From: Dasypus novemcinctus
Lineage: Eukaryota > Chordata > Mammalia > Cingulata > Dasypodidae
Assembly: GCF_030445035.2 (NCBI RefSeq)
Contig: NC_080702.1
Location: 27,978,053 to 28,042,052 of the forward strand
DNA length: 64,000 bases
Reading direction: 5' to 3'
Of the stretch, positions 1 to 11,880 are shown in pieces (position 1 is the first letter of the stretch; the number at the start of each line of letters is the position of its first letter). Under the pieces are notes generated by a model that had not been told where the DNA came from, searched no databases, and saw only the letters and a list, made by a program, of their open reading frames with translations. A program made the position numbers and the translations under genes.

Positions 1-203
1 AGAGACACAAGAAGAAAAACACAGTGAGAGATACAACAAAGCAGGGAATGGAGGTGGCTCAAGCAAGTAGGCACCTCCCTCCCACATCAGAGGCCCCAGG
101 TTCAGTTCCTAGTGCCTCTTAAAGAAACAAGGAAGAGGATCAGAAACAGCAAATGCAAACAATTCAGGGGGTGGGGAGAAATAAATAAATCTTTTTAAAA
201 AAA
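1..203 (+). repeat. DAS-type tRNA-derived SINE, cut by window edge
   Basis: A tRNA-like head (box A-like 'ggtggctcaagcaagtagg', box B-like 'ggttcagttcc') starts near 50 and is followed by 'agtgcctc' and a tail of repeated 'aaat' ending in 'ctttttaaaaaaa'. Bases 1-45 look like the end of a first monomer, so this is probably the dimeric form. Family assignment rests on resemblance to the other SINEs in this window. Confidence 0.7.
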
Positions 204-204
204 T

Positions 205-395
205 CCATAGGACTGTGTAATACAAACCCTAGGGTGAACCATGGACTATAGTTAATAGTACAATTATAGAAAGGCGCTTCCATCAGTTGTAATAAATGTA
301 CCACACTAATGCATGATGCTAATAATAGAGTGGTATATGGAAACATGTATTTTATACAGGGTTTTTCTGTAAACCTACATCTCTAATAAAAATTT
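205..395 (+). mobile_element. L1 3' UTR fragment
   Basis: The string 'accatggactatagttaat' followed by 'gtaataaatgtaccacacta' is shared with several L1 3' ends in this window (for example near 4,080-4,140 and 35,100-35,160). It ends in 'aataaaaattt'. Only the distal 3' UTR is present. Confidence 0.6.
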
Positions 396-477
396 AAGAA
401 AATGAGGTAGCTGGGTCTGGGGCACAAGAAAGAAGATGCATTTGGAAAAGAAAAAAAAAAGATCAATTGTTGTCCAT

Positions 478-650
478 GGTGGGGGAAATGAAATGACTGC
501 TAAAGAGTAGAGGATTTCTGTATGGACAATAAACATGTTCCATAGTTAAATGTGATGGATGTACAACACTTTGAATATAATATGAAATACTGAATTATAC
601 ACTGAGTGAATTGTATATGAATTATATTTTCATAAAGCTGTTTAAAAATA
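478..650 (+). mobile_element. Old L1 3' end fragment
   Basis: The order 'gaattatacactgagtgaat', 'tgtatatgaattatattt', 'ataaagctgtt' follows the usual distal 3' end of old mammalian L1 subfamilies. Divergence is high. Confidence 0.45.
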
Positions 651-779
651 AAATTAAATACTTCAGAATTAACAAAATAAGTACAAAATCTCTACAATGA
701 AAATAAAATCACTGCTGAGATAACCTTTAAAGGAACTTAAAGAGATAGACTATGTTGAGATAATGAAAGATTCAATATT

Positions 780-1240
780 AATTAAAAGGAAACTCTCCTG
801 AAATAAGCTTTTTTTTTGATTCAGTGCATTGCCTATCATAATCCAAGTAGAATTTTTTAATGGACAAGTTTACCCTAAAATAGAAAAGTGCAAAGAATTT
901 AGAGTAGCCAAAAGAAATTTTAAACATAAAAGTTAGAAAAATACACTTCTTAATTTCAAAGCATATTATAAAGTTAAGTAATAAAGACAGTGTATTATGG
1001 GGGAAAATGTACACACTTAAATCAATGGAAGAGAACACAAGGTCTAGCAATAAACCCATATATTTTGTTCAAATGATAATTCACAAAGGTGCCTAAATAA
1101 TTCACCAAAGAAAGTATAGACTTTTTATCAAATGGTGCTTGAGCCATCAAATGATCGTATGTAAAAAATAAGCACTTACCTCACTATTGGCCAAAATACA
1201 CTAAAAATTGATAGTTTGAAGAGGTTTGGGGTAAGACAGT
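780..1240 (+). pseudogene. Decayed L1 ORF2 fragment
   Basis: Conceptual translation across frames recovers a weak match to the late ORF2 region that contains the 'LFIKWC' type motif (about 1,120-1,140). Many stops and shifts are present. It carries no intact frame. Confidence 0.4.
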
Positions 1241-1244
1241 GACT

Positions 1245-3110
1245 AGCCTAATAGGCAGAGCTGAATGCTCTCACAAAAATAATGGAGAAAGAGCTACCAA
1301 GCCTCCCCCACCATGGGTAGGAAGGGCTCCCTTCCCCCACTTCCAAGATATTAAGCTGGGGTAAAACCCCTGGCTCACTGCAACAACTGAGAGGGGAGCA
1401 GACATGTTCCTCCCTGTCAGTTGTTTCAAGGGAAAAAGGAGGGGAGGTCGGGCACTTTCTTTTTCAGTGAATTCGGCCAGCAGAGCCCACTTTGAATCTC
1501 TGGAGAGTGAACACAGAAACAGGAAAGGCCAGACTGAAACACCTCTGTGGAAAGGTGTGCTCATTTAGTGCCATCTGCTGGTCAGTCTGGAAATTGCATG
1601 GACAAAAACTGTACTCTCAGTATCTAACCCCTGGGAGAAAATCTGTGCCCCACTAGTGAGCCCCTGGCCCAATTCTGAATACTTAAGCTGGGCAATTTTA
1701 AAGACTCTGAAGTTGAACCAAATATCAAAGAAGAGCTGAAGGGAAAAAAACAGGTAAGAGAAAGAAATTAGTTATCAGAGTAAATTCACCAACATATTTA
1801 GATGCCTAGACATCAGCAAAAAATTAGAAGCCATGCTAGGAAACAGAAAGAGATGCCCCAGTCAAAAGAACAAACCAAATATCCTGAAGATAAGGATTTA
1901 ACACAATCAGTGATAATCACACAACTCTTCTAAATCACTTCAAAGAATTCAAAGAAAATACGACTAAAAAAAATAAAGGATATTAAGAAGACACTGGGAG
2001 AGCATAAAGAACAATCTGAAAAACTCCAAAGAAAAGTAACAGACATTATGGGAATGAAAGACTGGATGGACGAGATTAAAAATAAATTAGAGGCACATAA
2101 GAGCAGATTTGAATTGCCTGAAGACAGAATTAGTGATTGTGAAGACAGAACATCCATCTGACCTTGAAAGGAGAACAGACAGAGAAGAAAATGGAAAAAA
2201 TGGAATAGAGTCTCAGGGAATTGAATGACAATGTAAAACACACAAACATTTGCATTATTGGTGTCCCAGTAGGAGAAGAGAATGGAAAAGGGGCAGAAAA
2301 AATATTTGAGGAAATAATAACTAGAAGCTTCCGAACCCTTATGAAGAACAAAAATATCAATATCCAAGAAGGACAACGCACCCCAAACTTAATAAATCCA
2401 AACAGACCTATCCTGATACACTTACTATTCAGAATCACAAATATCAGGGATAAAGAGAGGATTCTGAAAACAGCAAGAGAAAAGCAAAGCATCACATACA
2501 AGGAAAGCTCTATAAGATTAAGTACTGACCTCTCATCAGAAACCATGTAGGAGAAAATAAAGTGGTATGATATATTTTAGGTTCTGAAAGAAAAAAACTG
2601 CCAGCCAAGAATTCTGTATCCAAAAAGCTGTCCTTCAAAAAGGAGGGTGAATTCAAAGTCTTCACAGAAAAACAACTAATAGAGTATGTTACCAAAAGAC
2701 AAGATTTTCAAGAAATACTAAAAAGGATGCTGCAGCCCAAAAGGAAAAAACAAGGGTGAGAGATTTGGTGAAGAGTTTAGAAATAAATATTATTAGAAAG
2801 GGTAAACTTAAAGATAAGAACACAATAGAACGATATGACAACAGAGAGCCAAAGGAAAAAATGGATGAAGTAATGCCTTTATAGCAATAACACTGAATGT
2901 TAATGGATTGAACTTCCCAATCAAACGACATAGACTAATAGAATGGATTAAAAAAATATGAGCCATCTATAGGTTGTCTACGAGACCCACCTCAGACATG
3001 AAGACATAAAGACACAACCAGGTTAAAAATGAAAGGCTGGAAAAAGGTATCCCATGTAAATAGTAACCAAAAAAGAGCTGGAGTAAACCAGATAAATGTA
3101 AAATAATAAC
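1245..3110 (+). mobile_element. L1 with 5' UTR, ORF1 and start of ORF2
   Basis: A GC-richer 5' UTR (1,245-1,690) resembles the L1 5' UTR at 26,496-27,120; both carry 'taaaacccctggctca'. ORF1 follows at about 1,700-2,760. The start of ORF2 is at about 2,875, seen as the endonuclease beginning 'ITLNVNGLN', and is lost after about 3,100. The element is 3' truncated, apparently by later deletion, since L1 insertion itself truncates 5' ends. Confidence 0.75.
1700..2760 (+). pseudogene. L1 ORF1 pseudogene
   Basis: L1 ORF1p is the trimeric RNA-binding chaperone of L1. The 109-residue open stretch at 2,221-2,550 carries the RRM core ('NICIIGVPVGEENGKG') and the start of the C-terminal domain ('ILKTAREKQSITYK', 'IRLSTDLSSETM'). 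The domain continues past a stop at 2,548-2,550 to 'GEFKVFTEKQLIEY' near 2,680. The upstream coiled-coil part is broken by stops. No intact protein is possible. Confidence 0.75.
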
Positions 3111-3890
3111 ACTATAGTATATGAACAATAATTACTGAGTGAAACTGGCAAATTGTTCCTGTGGTCAGTATTCTGTAATTGTTTTCATACAAAATAAACT
3201 CTTGCTTTTAATTGAGGAGGGCTGGAAAAGAGATATATTTTTGGATACTTCATTTTTCTTTAATCCTTTCTTCATACTCATTAATTAAAATAATCTATCT
3301 GGATCAATAACCATTTAGCATGACTATTGTTGAACAAGATTTTGAATTTTTCTAACTCAAAATTATGACTTGGCAAATTGTTATCTGCTGTAATTCATTC
3401 CAATAAGATGTGACAATTCCCAAATAGGTATTTGATTATCTGGAAGGAATTATGGCCTAAATGGAAATTAAATAACCATACCAATTTATCTCATTCTCAG
3501 AGATTATGTCCAATAATTAGACCTATAATATAAAAATTAGAATTGTTATAATTTTTATATTTGAATTATTACTTACATTTATAAATGTTTGTTGCTATAC
3601 TACTTTTTGTAATTGATTAAATTACATCTAACATGGCCTTGCACTGTCACTTAAAATTTGTAATATCTTTTAATCTGTTTTTCCATTTATTTTACAATTT
3701 TACAATAAAGGACTATTTATCAGCTTAAAAAAAGCCATCGATCATATGGTATGTGAATATACCTCAGTAAAACTTAGTGAACAAATAAATAATTGTGTAG
3801 GAATAGCCAGAAATAGCAGCTATGTACAGCAGGGGAAACAGATTGAGAGGTGAAGAATTTTTGGTCTGTTTTTTGTTGTTTATTATTACT
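3110..3890. other. AT-rich stretch, nothing recognised
   Basis: I see no coding potential, no tRNA-like head and no L1 landmark here. It may be unique sequence or a very old repeat. Confidence 0.4.
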
Positions 3891-4030
3891 ATTGAAATAA
3901 TGAAAATGCTTTAATAATGATTGAAGTGATGAACGCACAACTATGTGATTATACTAAATACCATTGATTGTATATTTTGGATAAATTGTGTGCTTTATTA
4001 ATATGTATCAATAAAACAGATCTGTTTAAA
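3890..4030 (+). mobile_element. L1 3' end fragment
   Basis: The string 'gaaataatgaaaatgcttta' through 'caataaaacagat' plus an A-rich tail is repeated almost exactly near 58,590-58,725, so this is a 3' terminal L1 piece. Confidence 0.6.
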
Positions 4031-4034
4031 AAAA

Positions 4035-5420
4035 TTAAAATTGTACAGTGCAAAGTATAAACCATAATGTAAACTACAGACCATAGTTAGTAGCAATGCT
4101 TCAGTATTTGCTCATCAATTGTAATAAATGTACCACACTAATGTAAAATGTTATTAAAAGGGGAAAATATGAGAGGGGAAGGGGATGAGGTATATGGGAA
4201 TCCCCTATATTTTCAATGTATCTTTTCTTCATTCTAAAACTGGGGACGAGCCTCCCTGGCACCCAGGGATTACTATCAATCACCAGCTGATGATGTAACT
4301 GGAAAAAGATCTTGAATAAAAGGATCAACCCAGACCAGCAGAATATCTCAGCCTACATGTAATATCAGGTGTTAAAAACTGCTTTTTGACCTTGAATAAA
4401 GGGGGGGAAATGGAAAGGACAAATGAGTTTATATGGCTATGAGTCTCCAAAAAAGAGTCAGGAGGTCATCAGAGGAGTCACACTTATGCATGCCTCAGCA
4501 GGGTCCCAGAGACAGCCAAAGTAGATATAACCCCAGGTATTGGTTCTTCTGAGGGCTACAGAGAGGTTTTATGGTCATGGCAGATGGCTCTGAAGTTCAG
4601 TGCCACATCAGTTGGCCCTACTTCGGAGTCTGTGTTCCTGAGTGTAATGGAGTTGGACTCAGATGTGATTTCTCTACACATGCCTCTTCTGTTTTACCAG
4701 ACCTGTGGTTGGCGCTGGGGTTGGTGTATCTCAGGGGACCTGAAACTCTGGACTGTCCGTGTAATAGCCAGGCCTCAACAGACTTGCAACTCCTACTTTC
4801 TGGTTTATTAGACTTACTCCGGCCAGCTAACACGGAGGTGAAGAAAGTCAACCACCACACCAGGTCGCTGAGAGTGCCAACGTTGGCAAGCAGGAGAATT
4901 GCATCCATCATCCATGTGGAATCTAAGCCCCCTTTCGATATAGTGCTGGAGTGGACATAACCATCCCAGGTTCCACAGGATGGAGGGATAGAGTATGGAT
5001 TAGAGTGGACTTACTGATATTCTATTCTGGAACTATTGTGATTAGTAATGGAAGACAATGTAGCACTGATGTGGAGAAAGTGGCCACAGTAGCTGCTGAG
5101 GGTAGGGAGAGGGAACAAGGGATATGATGTGGGGGCATTTTCAGGACTTGGAATTGTCCTGGGTGGTACTGGAGGGACAGATGCTGGACATTGTGTGTCC
5201 TGCTATGGCCCACTGGGTAGAATGGGGGAAAGTGTAAACTATAATGTAAACCATTATCCATGTGGTGCAGTGCTCCAAAATGTATTCACCAAATGCAATG
5301 AATGTCCCATGATGATGAAAGAGGTTGTTGATATGGGAGGAGTGGGGTGAGGAAGGTGGGGGGTTTATGGGGACCTCATATTTTTTTAATGTAACATTTA
5401 AAAAATAAAGAGAAAAAAAG
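4035..5420 (+). mobile_element. L1 composite 3' UTR, 5'-truncated
   Basis: A first 3'-end module (4,035-4,235) is followed by the GC-richer spacer ('gagcctccctggca' onward) and a second 3'-end module (about 5,040-5,400) ending in a G-rich tract and 'tttaatgtaacattt' plus poly(A). The same order is seen at 56,150-58,395, at 32,380-35,285 and, partly, at 52,636-54,800. Short open frames here, including 4,571-4,960, are discussed in the findings. Confidence 0.75.
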
Positions 5421-5532
5421 TTAAAAACAAAGAGGTAATTTTTAAAAAGGCACATGAAAAAATTTATAGGTCTAAAGAAAACAGTTCTAGATGAAACAGA
5501 GGGAAGAAATTTTTGATGAAGAGTTAGGCCAA

Positions 5533-5631
5533 GTTTTTTGTTTCGTTTTTTGATGTGCCAGGGCTGGGGATTGAACCCAGGACCTCATATGTGTGAAGCC
5601 AGTGCTCAACCACTGAGCCAAATCAGCTCCC
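5533..5631 (-). repeat. tRNA-Ala-like SINE, minus strand
   Basis: On the minus strand the head reads 'tggctcagtggttgagcac' and later 'ggttcaatcccca', matching box A and box B spacing of tRNA-Ala-derived DAS SINEs. Only the head is present. Confidence 0.75.
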
Positions 5632-5649
5632 CTGATATTTTTCATTTGT

Positions 5650-5752
5650 TTGCTTGTTGTTTGTTTTTGTTTTTGGCATGCACTGGGAAGTGAACCCAGG
5701 ACCTCCCATGTGGGAAGCAGGTATCAACCACTTGATAGTCACACCCACTCCC
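5650..5752 (-). repeat. tRNA-Ala-like SINE, minus strand
   Basis: A second head-only copy in the same orientation, with 'gggttcacttccc' as the box B region. It lies directly beside the first copy. Confidence 0.7.
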
Positions 5753-5755
5753 TAT

Positions 5756-6190
5756 AGGCAAAGATTTTAATGGATAACACCACAAGCAACCTCCAGCAAA
5801 AGTGATAAATTGGAACTCATTCCAATTAAAAACATTAGTCTTCCAAAGACACCATTAAGAATATATGACATACAAAATGCAGAGCCCAAGAAAATATATG
5901 CAAATAATATACGCTGAAAAAACACTAGAATCAAGAACAGAGAAAGAACTATGCCAAAACAATAATGATAACTAGTAGAAAATGGACAAAAGTTTTCAAC
6001 AGGTATTTTACCAATTAACAGACTGGCTTATTATCACAATAAAACACTCAATATCTTTTCTCATTATGGAAATAAAAAATAGGAGATACCTTTACAAACA
6101 CACTAGAAAAACTTTATTGAAAATCACTGGCAGTATATGTAGGAAATTCTAATGATTTCTCTTTATTATTGTTGGATCAATTAGCTATAT
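5756..6190 (+). pseudogene. Old L1 ORF2 C-terminal fragment
   Basis: Broken translation gives the post-RT region of ORF2 ('kdtikn', 'ngqkfstgil' type motifs near 5,850 and 5,990). It is strongly decayed, and no frame exceeds about 30 codons. Confidence 0.45.
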
Positions 6191-6430
6191 AAACTTTTCG
6201 GAGAGAAGATTTGGCCAGCACAGTCATGAAGCTTGGCTGGACTGGAGAGCCTGCCTGAGTTCTGCCACCCCTGGGCATGGAGAGCCACTCCTTAGGTAGC
6301 TGTAGCAGGAGAGGAGGATGCTCTCAGTGAGCCAAGTCTTTGAAAGGAATGAATGAAATGTGTGGCTTGGGAGTCAATGAGCCTGTCTGGGGCCCTGGAT
6401 CTGTACGAAGAGTACCAAGAATTTAGCAGA

Positions 6431-8133
6431 ATGTCATCTGAGATAGAACTTCCAGAAGCTGTGAAAACCAGTGCTAATAGACTCTAGAGGGGAAGATGAA
6501 TAGACTCAGCAAGTGAAAAGCAATGAGGGGGTGAGGAGAAATAAATAAGAGAAATCTTTAAACTTTTTTAAAAAAAATAAAAGAAAAAAAGACTAGAAAG
6601 GAAAGTCAGGATTGCAATGAAGCCACTTTAATGAAGTTTAAAGGTGAAGGGTTCCAGTACAAGGCCAAATGGATGGAGACTAATGAGGTCTCTGCAGTTG
6701 TGGGAGACAAGTTCTAGCCATGATGAAACTCAAGGGCCTTGTTGCTGGCATTTGTTCCAAAGGAGAACACAAAAAGAAAATCTTTTGAACCATCTCCTTT
6801 CAAGGAATCAAAATCTTTGACGAGAAGCACCACGCTGTTCAAGAAATTTCCTACATTGCGAGAGGACATCACAGGCCAGCAGGTCTTTGCATACCTTGGT
6901 GGGAAGTAAGAGAATCGTAAATTTGTGGACATAAAAACAGCCCAGGTGGATGAGCCTGTTATTCTGGACTTGAGAGATCTCTTCCAACTCATTTATGAGT
7001 TGAAGCAAAGACAAGAACTGGGGAGAAAGACACAAAAGAATAAATGTGAACAAGCTGTGGAATAGGTTCCCATCAGCCCAAAGAAAGGTATTTAAGATGT
7101 GCCAAAAAGTTAATCTTTAAATAATGGCCATTGTTCTAAGGATTTTGAAGAATGGTTTGCTGCAGCCACACCAAAAAGAAATCTACCAATGGATTTGAGG
7201 CAACAAAGACTATGACCCAATTAGAACTTCTGGGGGTTAAGTCCACCCTTTCTGATATAACCATCCCCCTACTTTTATAATTCCAGATGATGCCTTTATC
7301 CCATCTTCATCTCAGACACTTCTGGCAAGCACAGACATGTTTGGTTCTGCACCTTTCAGCACTGCTGCTGTGCCTTCAGCTTGTGTCACCATGAGCACCA
7401 TCTTCCCATGCTGGGGCCAGCAGCCCCACATGCAAAAGCAAACCATTATGGGTGCTCAGCCACCAGTCGTTCAGATGATGCAGGGCACTCAGCCCATCGC
7501 ATGGGACCAGCTGAGTCTCTTCCCTACCACTCAGCAGCCCTGGCCAGCTGTTGCTGGGCAGTTTCCGCCAGCTGCCTTCATGCCTACACAACCTGTGAGG
7601 GCTTTGTCAGCCATGATGTTCCAAGGCTCCCTCATCCACCTTGAAACTGTCCCAGCCACAACAACAGCTAAAGTCCACAAAATGACAAGTTCAGGCAGAA
7701 AATGAGGCAGAAAATGTTTAAGGAGTCCCAGATAGCCCAGCCTCCTTTCATGCCCACCTGGAAACTCAACCAGCCCTCCCTTACCTGAACATCAGAGGCC
7801 CTTTCCAGTTACTTCAGTGACTTGGAGATAGCACAGGATATGGACAACCGAGATGACTTAGACTTCTCTCAGATGAATGTGAGCCGTGACTTGTACAACA
7901 CCATCAAATCGACTCACTTCCATCCCTAGCCCCTAGACAGAGTTCTCCATCCATATCATCTGTGTCCCATGCCAGCGATCCCACTAAAGATGATATCTTC
8001 AAAGACTTTAAAAGCCTCAGCAAAAGTGAGAAGCAAGAAGCTCCCCATGGATCACAGGCCTCATCCAACAGTGACACATTTTGGGAGCCCAGTGTGGATC
8101 CCAGTGGTAATAAGTACACGGGCCAGTAGCTTG
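6431..8133 (+). pseudogene. DAB1: DAB1 processed pseudogene
   Basis: DAB1 is the cytoplasmic adaptor that binds reelin receptors through a PTB domain. This intronless copy begins at ATG 6,431 (reading 'MSSEIELPEAVKTSA', compare DAB1 'MSTETELQVAVKTSA'). It continues through the PTB domain at about 6,590-7,040 ('KFKGEG', 'GIKIFDEK', 'EISYIA'), then 'FAAATP' near 7,160. The best preserved part is the proline-rich C-terminal region at 7,337-7,650, which contains '[20 protein letters not shown]'. It ends near '[13 protein letters not shown]' (8,040-8,080), with the ancestral stop mutated at about 8,131. Stops and shifts occur throughout, so it encodes nothing. Sequence before 6,431 (from about 6,205) and after 8,133 (to about 8,400) probably derives from the UTRs. 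A SINE tail interrupts it near 6,480. About 33-35 codons are missing near 7,062. Confidence 0.9.
6476..6580 (+). repeat. 5'-truncated SINE inside DAB1 pseudogene
   Basis: DAB1 homology stops after 'KTSA' and resumes at about 6,585. The intervening sequence ends with 'gaggagaaataaataagag' and 'aaatcttt' plus poly(A), the typical tail of DAS SINEs in this window. The flanks 'agactctaga' and 'agactagaaa' may be a decayed target duplication. The SINE therefore inserted after the retrocopy formed. Confidence 0.6.
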
Positions 8134-8552
8134 ATAGCACAAATCTGAGTAGGTACCTGTCCTTTTTGTCTCCTTTACCCTTAAACTATCTACTTTCCTT
8201 TTTGCTTTTCTTCATTTCTGAAGCCACATTCCCAATGTTTGCACCATGTCTTCTTGCAAAGGCTGTATTCCTAATGTTTGAACTATATATGCTTGCCATA
8301 TCTATACTGCCAATATTTGCAATACTTCTCCTTGCCTGGTGTTTTCCACCTTGTTTTTTCAGATAGATGTCTGACCTTTGATACATACAGGGAGGCAAAA
8401 AAGGAGGTGAAGAGTGGGAAATGGTCAAGTGGTTTTATAAATTATATATTCTGAATGGGTAGTGTTGGTGGAATGAGGGATGGCCAAACTTTAATTAACA
8501 TGGATTTGGCTTCTGGAAACATCAACATTCTGAGAATTATTCATTTTCATGC

Positions 8553-9396
8553 TGTAGCAATTTCATATTTTTTTAATGAATTCCAAAAAAGATATTTGAT
8601 TATGTTTGTAAACTGGTCTGTTCCTCTGGGTGTGATCCCCTTGGATTGTATTAGATTCAGCTGAGATGACTTCGATTAAATTATGTTAAGATTAGGGCTT
8701 TGATTTGACCACATCATTAGGACAGCTCAGTTTGAGTCCCTGCCTGCTTTGTGGGCTATATAAAACAGACTCTCACAGAAGTAGATACACAGAAGAAGAT
8801 ACAGAGGAATAGAGAGAGTGCCATAGACACAGAAGAGGAGGAAACTTGATGCTAGGGACCTTGAGAGAGATGAGCTATTTGCCTGATAATTTTATAGCTA
8901 ACCTCACGAAGAGAACAGAGCAGCTGAGCCCAGAAAGAACAAACCCTCCAGCCTAGAGCTGAGATAGGAAGGAGCTGGGTCCACAGAGCCTTAAAAGAGA
9001 GAGGAAGGGGAAACGGACTTTGGCCCAGTGGTTAGGGCGTCCGTCTACCATATGGGAGGTCCGCGGTTCAAACCCCGGGCCTCCTTGACCCGTGTGGAGC
9101 TGGCCATGCGCAGTGCTGATGCGCGCAAGGAGTGCCGTGCCACGCAAGGGTGTCCCCTGCGTGGGGGAGCCCCACGTGCAAGGAGTGCACCCGTGAGGAA
9201 AAGCCGCCCAGCGTGAAAAGAAAGAGCAGCCTGCCCAGGAATGGCGCCGCCCACACTTCCCGTGCCGCTGACGACAACAGAAGCGGACAAAGAAACAAGA
9301 CACAGCAAACAGACACCAAGAACAGACAACCAGGGGAGGGGGAAATTAAATAAATAAATAAATCTTTAAAAAAAATAAAAATAAAAAAATAAAAGG

Positions 9397-9427
<31 letters not shown>

Positions 9428-9637
9428 GAGGAAGGTTGAACCCTTGCAAGTCATCGCCTGCCATCTTGCTTCAACATGTGGGAACAGACTTTGGGTGAGG
9501 AAGTACCTTTTATGGTACCTTGAATTGGATTCTTTAGGGCCTTGTAACTGTAAGCTTTTACCCCAAATTAATAGCCTTTATAAAAGCCAACAGATATCTG
9601 GTAATTTGCATCAGCGCCCCTTTGGCTGACCAATACA
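8553..9637 (+). mobile_element. MaLR-like LTR interrupted by a SINE
   Basis: The LTR starts at 'tgtagcaatttcat' and ends 'ggctgaccaataca'. The end resembles MaLR LTR ends ('actaataca' type), with a conserved 'ccctttataaaagcc' type segment before it. It is clearly related to the LTRs at 10,158-10,738 (minus), 58,729-59,259 and 60,367-60,840. A full DAS-III SINE (9,009-9,420) splits it. Flanking 5-bp repeats are not evident for this copy. Confidence 0.7.
9009..9420 (+). repeat. DAS-III SINE, young, with 15-bp target duplication
   Basis: Full-length copy: tRNA-like head with box A 'tggcccagtgg' and box B 'ggttcaaaccc', GC-rich body and A-rich tail. It is flanked by the direct repeat 'aaagagagaggaagg' (8,994-9,008 and 9,421-9,435). 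Many CpGs remain, which suggests recent insertion. Confidence 0.9.
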
Positions 9638-9639
9638 AA

Positions 9640-10150
9640 TGTATTTTATGATTAAAGAACATACTGTATATTTTGCCACATTTTATATCAGTACAGTAGT
9701 ATATAATACATCCTGCCATGCAAAACCACATAATACCCATTTAAAAATTCAGTCTTGCAAATCTATTTTGTGAACTGGTGAATTAAAGATAAATGAAATA
9801 TTCCAGGAATAATGAGAAATGTAGAGAATTATTGGAAGGCTCCTTGAGAAAATTCCCTATGGTGTTTGCTACCCTTTGTGCAGGTTGTATTTCATGTGCT
9901 CAACTGAACTAAAGGTGACTATAGCCATTCACTGGGACAATAGCAAACATCAGTTTAAGATTGAAATTCTTTTAGAAAACAAAGATGACTACACCATTTG
10001 CCGATCAATGTATCAAAACATCCATTTTTAGAAGTCTATACAGCTTGAGACAATCATACAAGCTGAACTGTTTCATGGGGCATCAGCCTATTCCATGTTT
10101 GATGCTCCCCATCCAGCACTCCAAGTCATGGCTGAGTCTTAAAGGGACAT
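9640..10150. other. Unique-looking sequence, nothing recognised
   Basis: I see no coding frame with domain content, no SINE head and no L1 landmark between the two LTRs. Confidence 0.4.
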
Positions 10151-10157
10151 AGCATGG

Positions 10158-10738
10158 TATATTAGTTAGCCAAAGGGGTACTGATGTAAAGTACCAGAAA
10201 TTTGCTGACTTTTATATGAAATATTTATTTGGGATAAAATCTTACAATTACAAGGCCCTAAAGAATCCAACTCAAGGTTGATTTCTCACCAAAGTCAGCT
10301 GCCACACATTAAAACAAGATGCTTGCTGATCTCTGTGAGGGTTCATCCTCCATCTCTCTCAGGTCCAGACTGGGATAGGGCTTGTTTCTTTCTGGACTTT
10401 CTCGGTGCTGTACAGTATCAGGTAAATGGCTCATCTCTCTTCCAAGGGGCTGTAGGATCAAAGTTCTCTCCTCTGCCATGTCTATGGAGCTCTCTCTCTT
10501 CCTCTGTATATCTTCTTCCGTGTGTCTTCTTGAGTGAGTGCTCATTTATATCCGCCCACCAAGGGTACCAACTGGAGTTACATCCTATTGATATGGCCGC
10601 ATCAAAGCCATAATCTTAATATAATTGAATCAAAGACACCTCAGATGAATCTAATACGATAAAAGGGGATCATACCAAGAGGAAGAGACCAATTTACAAA
10701 CATAATCTTCTTGGAATTCATAATCTCAAACTGCCACA
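10158..10738 (-). mobile_element. MaLR-like LTR with 5-bp target duplication
   Basis: Read on the minus strand it starts 'tgtggcagtttgagattatg' and ends with 'ttggctaactaatata'. It is a full-length solo LTR of the same family as 8,553-9,637. The direct repeat 'catgg' (10,153-10,157 and 10,739-10,743) is the 5-bp target duplication expected for the ERVL/MaLR class. Confidence 0.8.
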
Positions 10739-10744
10739 CATGGT

Positions 10745-11880
10745 ATGGTCGGATGAGCTCAGAATTTGGAACTGCAGTTCAAATTCTAGACAAGTTACTT
10801 AATAGCAAGAAATCTTGCTCAAGAACAATGATTTCTCTGAGTCTTGTTTTTTGCAGCCCCTAAATATGGCTTATATTATCCATTATGTTAACTGAGAAAA
10901 AGCATATGTCAATTCTTTAGCAAGGAGACAGATGCTCGGTACTAAGCTTCAAAAGCTGGGTTCTGACTACTAAATTGAGATTCTGGCTCCACCTCTTACT
11001 ATGTGACCCTGATGAGATTTCATAATAAGTCAAATACCAAAATAAGGTATTTTCTTCATTTGAAAAGCAGGGATAAAAATAGCATATGCCTCACAAAGTT
11101 ACCATGTAGACTAAATGAATGATGTACATGGATTTTTAGCAGTGTCTGACACACAGAGAGCACCCAATAGATGTCAGCTGCCATCATCACCATTAAAACT
11201 GTGAACATCAGCATTACCGCCACCGCCACCACCATCTGTGATGAATAAATGTTGGTTTTTCTCCACCTTGTTACACACACACACATGCACACAGGTGTCC
11301 AAAAGATAATATAGAGATGTAAATGATTACCTCAGGAAAGAATCAGGACTGATTGTTATTAGATTAAATTCACAAAACTTGAAGTTTTAAAAAAAATAGA
11401 AAAATCCAAACTAATGTGGAGAAAATAATAAAGGTAATAGCTAAAATAAATGAAATTCTAAGTATACAACAGGTGACTGGAAATAAAATAGGCTCAAAAA
11501 GATTAAATTCTAAACATTTAAAATTAAAATTCTAAGCATTCCAAATTAAAATTATATAACATTTATAAACCAACAAATATTTATTTGAAATGCATATATT
11601 CCTGGGGAAAAATAATTTGAGTAAAGAGTCTACATATCCCTAGTTCTTTATACCAATTTAAGCAGTATTTAACAATGACCCACCAAGATAACACCAGCAT
11701 CCAGGTAGATTTTCAAGAGAGGTAGGCTCCATATAATAGAAAGACATCCCTGTCTTAAGTAATTTTTCCAGAGAATTAAAAACAGTCTAAGTAATGGTCT
11801 TCAAAGCCTAATTACATAACAAAAGGAGAGACCACCAGACTCCATGGGCCAGCTGTTCAATATACACAATACAATATATG
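10745..11880. other. AT-rich unique or very old sequence
   Basis: Apart from a short CA run near 11,271-11,285, I recognise nothing here. Parts of 11,350-11,880 could be ancient L1, but no diagnostic motif is readable. Confidence 0.4.

Noticed and set aside
6714-7053. Minus-strand frames in 6,714-7,591
   Set aside because: They are antisense to the DAB1 pseudogene and have no support of their own.
9068-9454. Open frames on both strands of 9,028-9,454, 12,623-13,039 and 31,324-31,855
   Set aside because: They recur at the same place in every DAS-III SINE and come from its GC-rich body, so they are not genes.
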